From Clostridia bacterium (GTDB lineage Bacteria; Bacillota; Clostridia; Christensenellales; Borkfalkiaceae), in contig JAQYLE010000039.1 of NCBI GenBank assembly GCA_028720205.1, positions 1-64,000 on the forward strand: a stretch of 64,000 bases of DNA. The letters are read 5' to 3'. Position 1 is the first letter of the stretch. Every line of letters begins with the position of its first letter. A program made the position numbers and the translations under genes. The notes under the pieces were generated by a model, which did not search any database, was not told where the DNA came from, and worked only from the letters and a program-made list of their open reading frames with translations. Below, piece after piece: positions 61,103-64,000 of the stretch.

Positions 61103-63049
61103 TTGAATAAGAAGACGAAAACGATTATATGGGTGGTGCTCGGCATACTGCTTGTGGGAGTGCTGTTCTTTCTGTTCCGCGACATGGTTTCGCCAAGGTA
61201 TACGGAAGTTTCCGATACTAAATTTAACGAACTGGTAGAGGAGTTAAAACCGGAAGGAGGCGCTCCGGGCAAGGGCAAAGCGGAAATTTATGTGAGCGGA
61301 TATAACGTTCAGGCTAAATTTACCTATACCGACGGCTCGGTTAAATATTATAAATCTACCGGGCAGAGCAAGTACGACCCGAGCAATCAGGATATCGCGG
61401 CGTGGCGCGAATTAGGTTCGGATATCTGCGAAGTATCGTTCTCCGACCCCAATTCGGGCAACATATGGTCCGGGGTGGTAACGCTCGGCGGCATCGTGCT
61501 GGTTTCCGTGGTGTTTTATCTGATTATGCGCAGCGCGGCGGGCGGCGGCAAGGTAATGAGCGTCGGCAAGACGAAAGCGCATATGCAGAACAATATGAAA
61601 GTGCGTTTTTCCGACGTGGCGGGCGCGGAAGAAGAAAAGGAAGAGTTGCAGGAAGTGGTGGAGTTTTTAAAAACGCCCAAGCGCTTTTCCGATCTGGGCG
61701 CGAGAATCCCCCGCGGCGTACTTCTGGTAGGCCCTCCGGGCACGGGTAAAACGTTGTTCGCCAAAGCCGTGGCGGGCGAGGCGGGCGTTCCGTTCTTCTC
61801 CGTTTCCGGCTCGGATTTCGTGGAAATGTACGTGGGCGTGGGCGCGGCGCGCGTTCGCGATTTGTTCGACGTAGCCAAGAAAAATCAGCCGTGCATTATT
61901 TTCATCGACGAAATCGACGCGGTAGGTCGCCGGCGCGGCGCGGGATTAGGCGGCGGACACGACGAGAGAGAACAGACGCTCAACCAGATTCTGGTGCAGA
62001 TGGACGGGTTTGAAACGAACGAGGGAATTATCGTTATGGCGGCGACCAACCGCGCGGATATTCTCGATCCCGCTTTGCTCCGCCCCGGGAGATTCGATCG
62101 CCAGATTAACGTAAACCTGCCCGACGTAAAAGGCAGAGAGCAGATTTTAAAGGTGCACGCGCGGAACAAACCGATCGCGCCGGACGTAAACTTCCGTACG
62201 GTGGCACGCATTACCGCAGGGTTTTCGGGCGCGGATCTTGCCAACTTACTGAACGAGGCGGCTATTTTAACCGCGCGTAAGGGCAAAAAACTTATCGGCA
62301 ACCTCGAACTGTACGACGGCATCAACAAAGTGCTGATGGGGCCGCAGAAAAAGAGCCGCGTGGTTACCGAATCGGATAAACGCTGCACGGCGTATCACGA
62401 ATCGGGGCATGCCGTACTCGCCTGTTTGTGCAAGCATTGCGATCCCGTACACGAAGTTTCCATCATTCCCCGCGGCAAAGCGGCGGGCTACACGATGACC
62501 CGCCCGGAAACGGACGACAACGACGTTTCGTATAACAAACTTGTGGATAACATCTGCATGTCGCTGGGCGGACGCGTGGCGGAAGAACTTGTGATAAAAG
62601 ACGTAACGACGGGCGCCAGCGCCGATTTGCAGCATGTTTCCGATATTGCGCGACGCATGGTTACTCAGTGGGGTATGAGCGAAAAACTCGGGCTTGTGGC
62701 GTACGATTCCGATCAGCCCGTTTTTATGGGGATGGAATACGAATACGGCGGCGGCGCGCGCAACGGATATTCGCAGGAAACGGCGGCGGCGATCGACGAC
62801 GAAGTGCGTAAACTCGTGGGCGAGGCGCATGCGCGTGCGGTAAAACTGCTTACCGAAAACCGCTCGATTTTAGACAATATGTCGCGCGTGCTGGTGGAAA
62901 AAGAGACCATATACACCGACGAAGTGGCTATGCTGATGCGGGGGGCGACGTACACGGAAGTGATTGAATTTATGGACGCGCAGGAAGATCGGCACGAAAA
63001 AGATCCGTTCGAGAGAATGACGAAAGTTTCGCCCGAACATACCATATAA
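61103..63049 (+). CDS. ftsH: ATP-dependent zinc metalloprotease FtsH
   Basis: [55 protein letters not shown] zinc motif. Likely TTG start at 61103 after AAGGAGTG rather than ATG 61058. Confidence 0.96.
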   Translation: MNKKTKTIIWVVLGILLVGVLFFLFRDMVSPRYTEVSDTKFNELVEELKPEGGAPGKGKAEIYVSGYNVQAKFTYTDGSVKYYKSTGQSKYDPSNQDIAAWRELGSDICEVSFSDPNSGNIWSGVVTLGGIVLVSVVFYLIMRSAAGGGKVMSVGKTKAHMQNNMKVRFSDVAGAEEEKEELQEVVEFLKTPKRFSDLGARIPRGVLLVGPPGTGKTLFAKAVAGEAGVPFFSVSGSDFVEMYVGVGAARVRDLFDVAKKNQPCIIFIDEIDAVGRRRGAGLGGGHDEREQTLNQILVQMDGFETNEGIIVMAATNRADILDPALLRPGRFDRQINVNLPDVKGREQILKVHARNKPIAPDVNFRTVARITAGFSGADLANLLNEAAILTARKGKKLIGNLELYDGINKVLMGPQKKSRVVTESDKRCTAYHESGHAVLACLCKHCDPVHEVSIIPRGKAAGYTMTRPETDDNDVSYNKLVDNICMSLGGRVAEELVIKDVTTGASADLQHVSDIARRMVTQWGMSEKLGLVAYDSDQPVFMGMEYEYGGGARNGYSQETAAAIDDEVRKLVGEAHARAVKLLTENRSILDNMSRVLVEKETIYTDEVAMLMRGATYTEVIEFMDAQEDRHEKDPFERMTKVSPEHTI

Positions 63050-63055
63050 TTGCGC

Positions 63056-63118
63056 AAAACGCTTTCTCTTTTTGCGGCGGCATTATGCCCGAACGCATTA
63101 CGGGAAAGCGTTTTTTAC
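63056..63118 (+). terminator. Possible terminator after ftsH
   Basis: AAAACGCTTTC ... GGAAAGCGTTTTTT long-loop stem. Confidence 0.45.
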
Positions 63119-63187
63119 GGAAATAAACCTTGAAAACGAAAGGGTGATAACGTTCGGGCGGCGTTAGACGCGGCGGAGAATATAATC

Positions 63188-63790
63188 ATGAAAAAAAGAA
63201 AAAACAGGCTGACGGCGAATGCGTTGAAAAATCCCGGGATTGCCGCCGCGGCTGCAACGCTTAAAAAGAACGCGGCGGGCGCGGTGGAAGCGGCGCGCGC
63301 GGAAAAAACGCTGGCGGAAAAGGGATTTACACAATCGGAAATCGCCTCTCTTGCGGGGAAAAGTCGTTCCGCCGTGGCAAACGATCTGCGACTTTTGTCG
63401 CTGGATGAAGAGGTGCTTTCGCTGATAGAACAGGGAAAACTTTCCGCCGGGCACGCCCGCGCGCTGATCAAAGCGCCCAAGGGAAAACAGTTGCCGTTTG
63501 CTTTGGAAACGGTGAAAGGAGGATATTCCGTGCGGCAGACGGAGCGCGCCGTAAAAATGTTTTTAACCCCGCCCGAAGTGCTGCGCGCCCAAAAAAACGC
63601 CGCCGCGGCGAAAGACGACGAGCGCCTTCGCTCGGCGGTGGAAAGAATGCGCGCCGCATTGCGCATGAAAGTTTCGCTGGTGGGAAACGCGAAAAAGGGT
63701 CGCGTTTACATAGATTATTTTTCCGCAGAAGATCTTGATCGTCTTACGCAACGTATCGCGGGCCCGGAACAAGGAAAAGAAAAGAGGTAA
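63188..63790 (+). CDS. ParB-like protein containing HTH and C-terminal dimer regions but no N-terminal ParB/CTPase domain
   Basis: LAEKGFTQSEIASLAGKSRSAVANDLRLLSLDEEVLSLIEQGKLSAGHARALIKAP...YSVRQTERAVK plus GRVYIDYFSAEDLDRLTQRI. Confidence 0.85.
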   Translation: MKKRKNRLTANALKNPGIAAAAATLKKNAAGAVEAARAEKTLAEKGFTQSEIASLAGKSRSAVANDLRLLSLDEEVLSLIEQGKLSAGHARALIKAPKGKQLPFALETVKGGYSVRQTERAVKMFLTPPEVLRAQKNAAAAKDDERLRSAVERMRAALRMKVSLVGNAKKGRVYIDYFSAEDLDRLTQRIAGPEQGKEKR

Positions 63791-63795
63791 AATTT

Positions 63796-64000
63796 ATGTA
63801 CGATATCCTGAATAAAATAAATTCTCCCGAAGACGTGAAAAAACTGAGCGTGATCGAATTGAAAGAACTCGCCCGCGATATCCGCGAGGCGTTGTTTAAC
63901 AGGTTGACGAAAATCGGCGGACATTGCGCCCCGAACTTCGGCGCGGTAGAGGCGGAAATCGCTATGCACTACGTGTTTTCATCGCCGAAAGACAAATTCG
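63796..64000 (+). CDS. dxs: 1-deoxy-D-xylulose-5-phosphate synthase-like protein (partial, runs off window)
   Basis: MYDILNKINSPEDVKKLSVIELKELARDIREALFNRLTKIGGHCAPNFGAVEAEIAMHYVFSSPKDKF. Confidence 0.7.
   Translation, partial: MYDILNKINSPEDVKKLSVIELKELARDIREALFNRLTKIGGHCAPNFGAVEAEIAMHYVFSSPKDKF

Overview
The window reads as a low-to-mid GC Firmicutes/Clostridia-type chromosome segment; no phage, IS element or CRISPR array was recognised. Housekeeping genes flank an accessory glycan locus. Left flank (1-18.4 kb): AraC/GyrI-like regulator, rqcH-like NFACT gene, the tig-clpP-clpX-lon-engB proteostasis cluster, a MacB/FtsX-type ABC fusion, a solitary SecB-like chaperone, a TetR+ABC exporter cassette, mnmA and a tRNA-Arg(CCG). 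Middle (18.7-43.4 kb): a candidate Gram-positive polysaccharide utilisation locus with two paralogous repeat-containing secreted proteins, DUF4838- and DUF4091-like proteins, an AraC regulator, a sugar ABC importer with lipoproteins, a GH78-like gene split by one in-frame stop, uxaC-uxaA-uxaB and a GH2 enzyme. Right flank (43.5-64 kb): a TIGR03915/TIGR03916-type DNA-repair pair with LexA-like boxes, degV, queH, a YczE-like protein, MarR plus two ABC exporters, an attenuator with pyrR-uraA, a DeoR regulator, a 214-aa protein of unknown function, cysS, a short alaS, ftsH, a ParB-like protein lacking the N-terminal domain, and the start of a dxs-like gene. The best candidates for novelty are: (i) the ~115-aa tandem module shared by the two secreted proteins, with an 82-bp perfectly identical DNA block and a shared promoter-proximal element; (ii) an A9 slippery junction that could fuse one of them to the DUF4838 protein by a -1 shift; (iii) a 46-aa small ORF absent from the ORF track; and (iv) the LexA-like boxes on the radical-SAM repair gene. 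Family assignments were made by eye from motifs; no database search was run.
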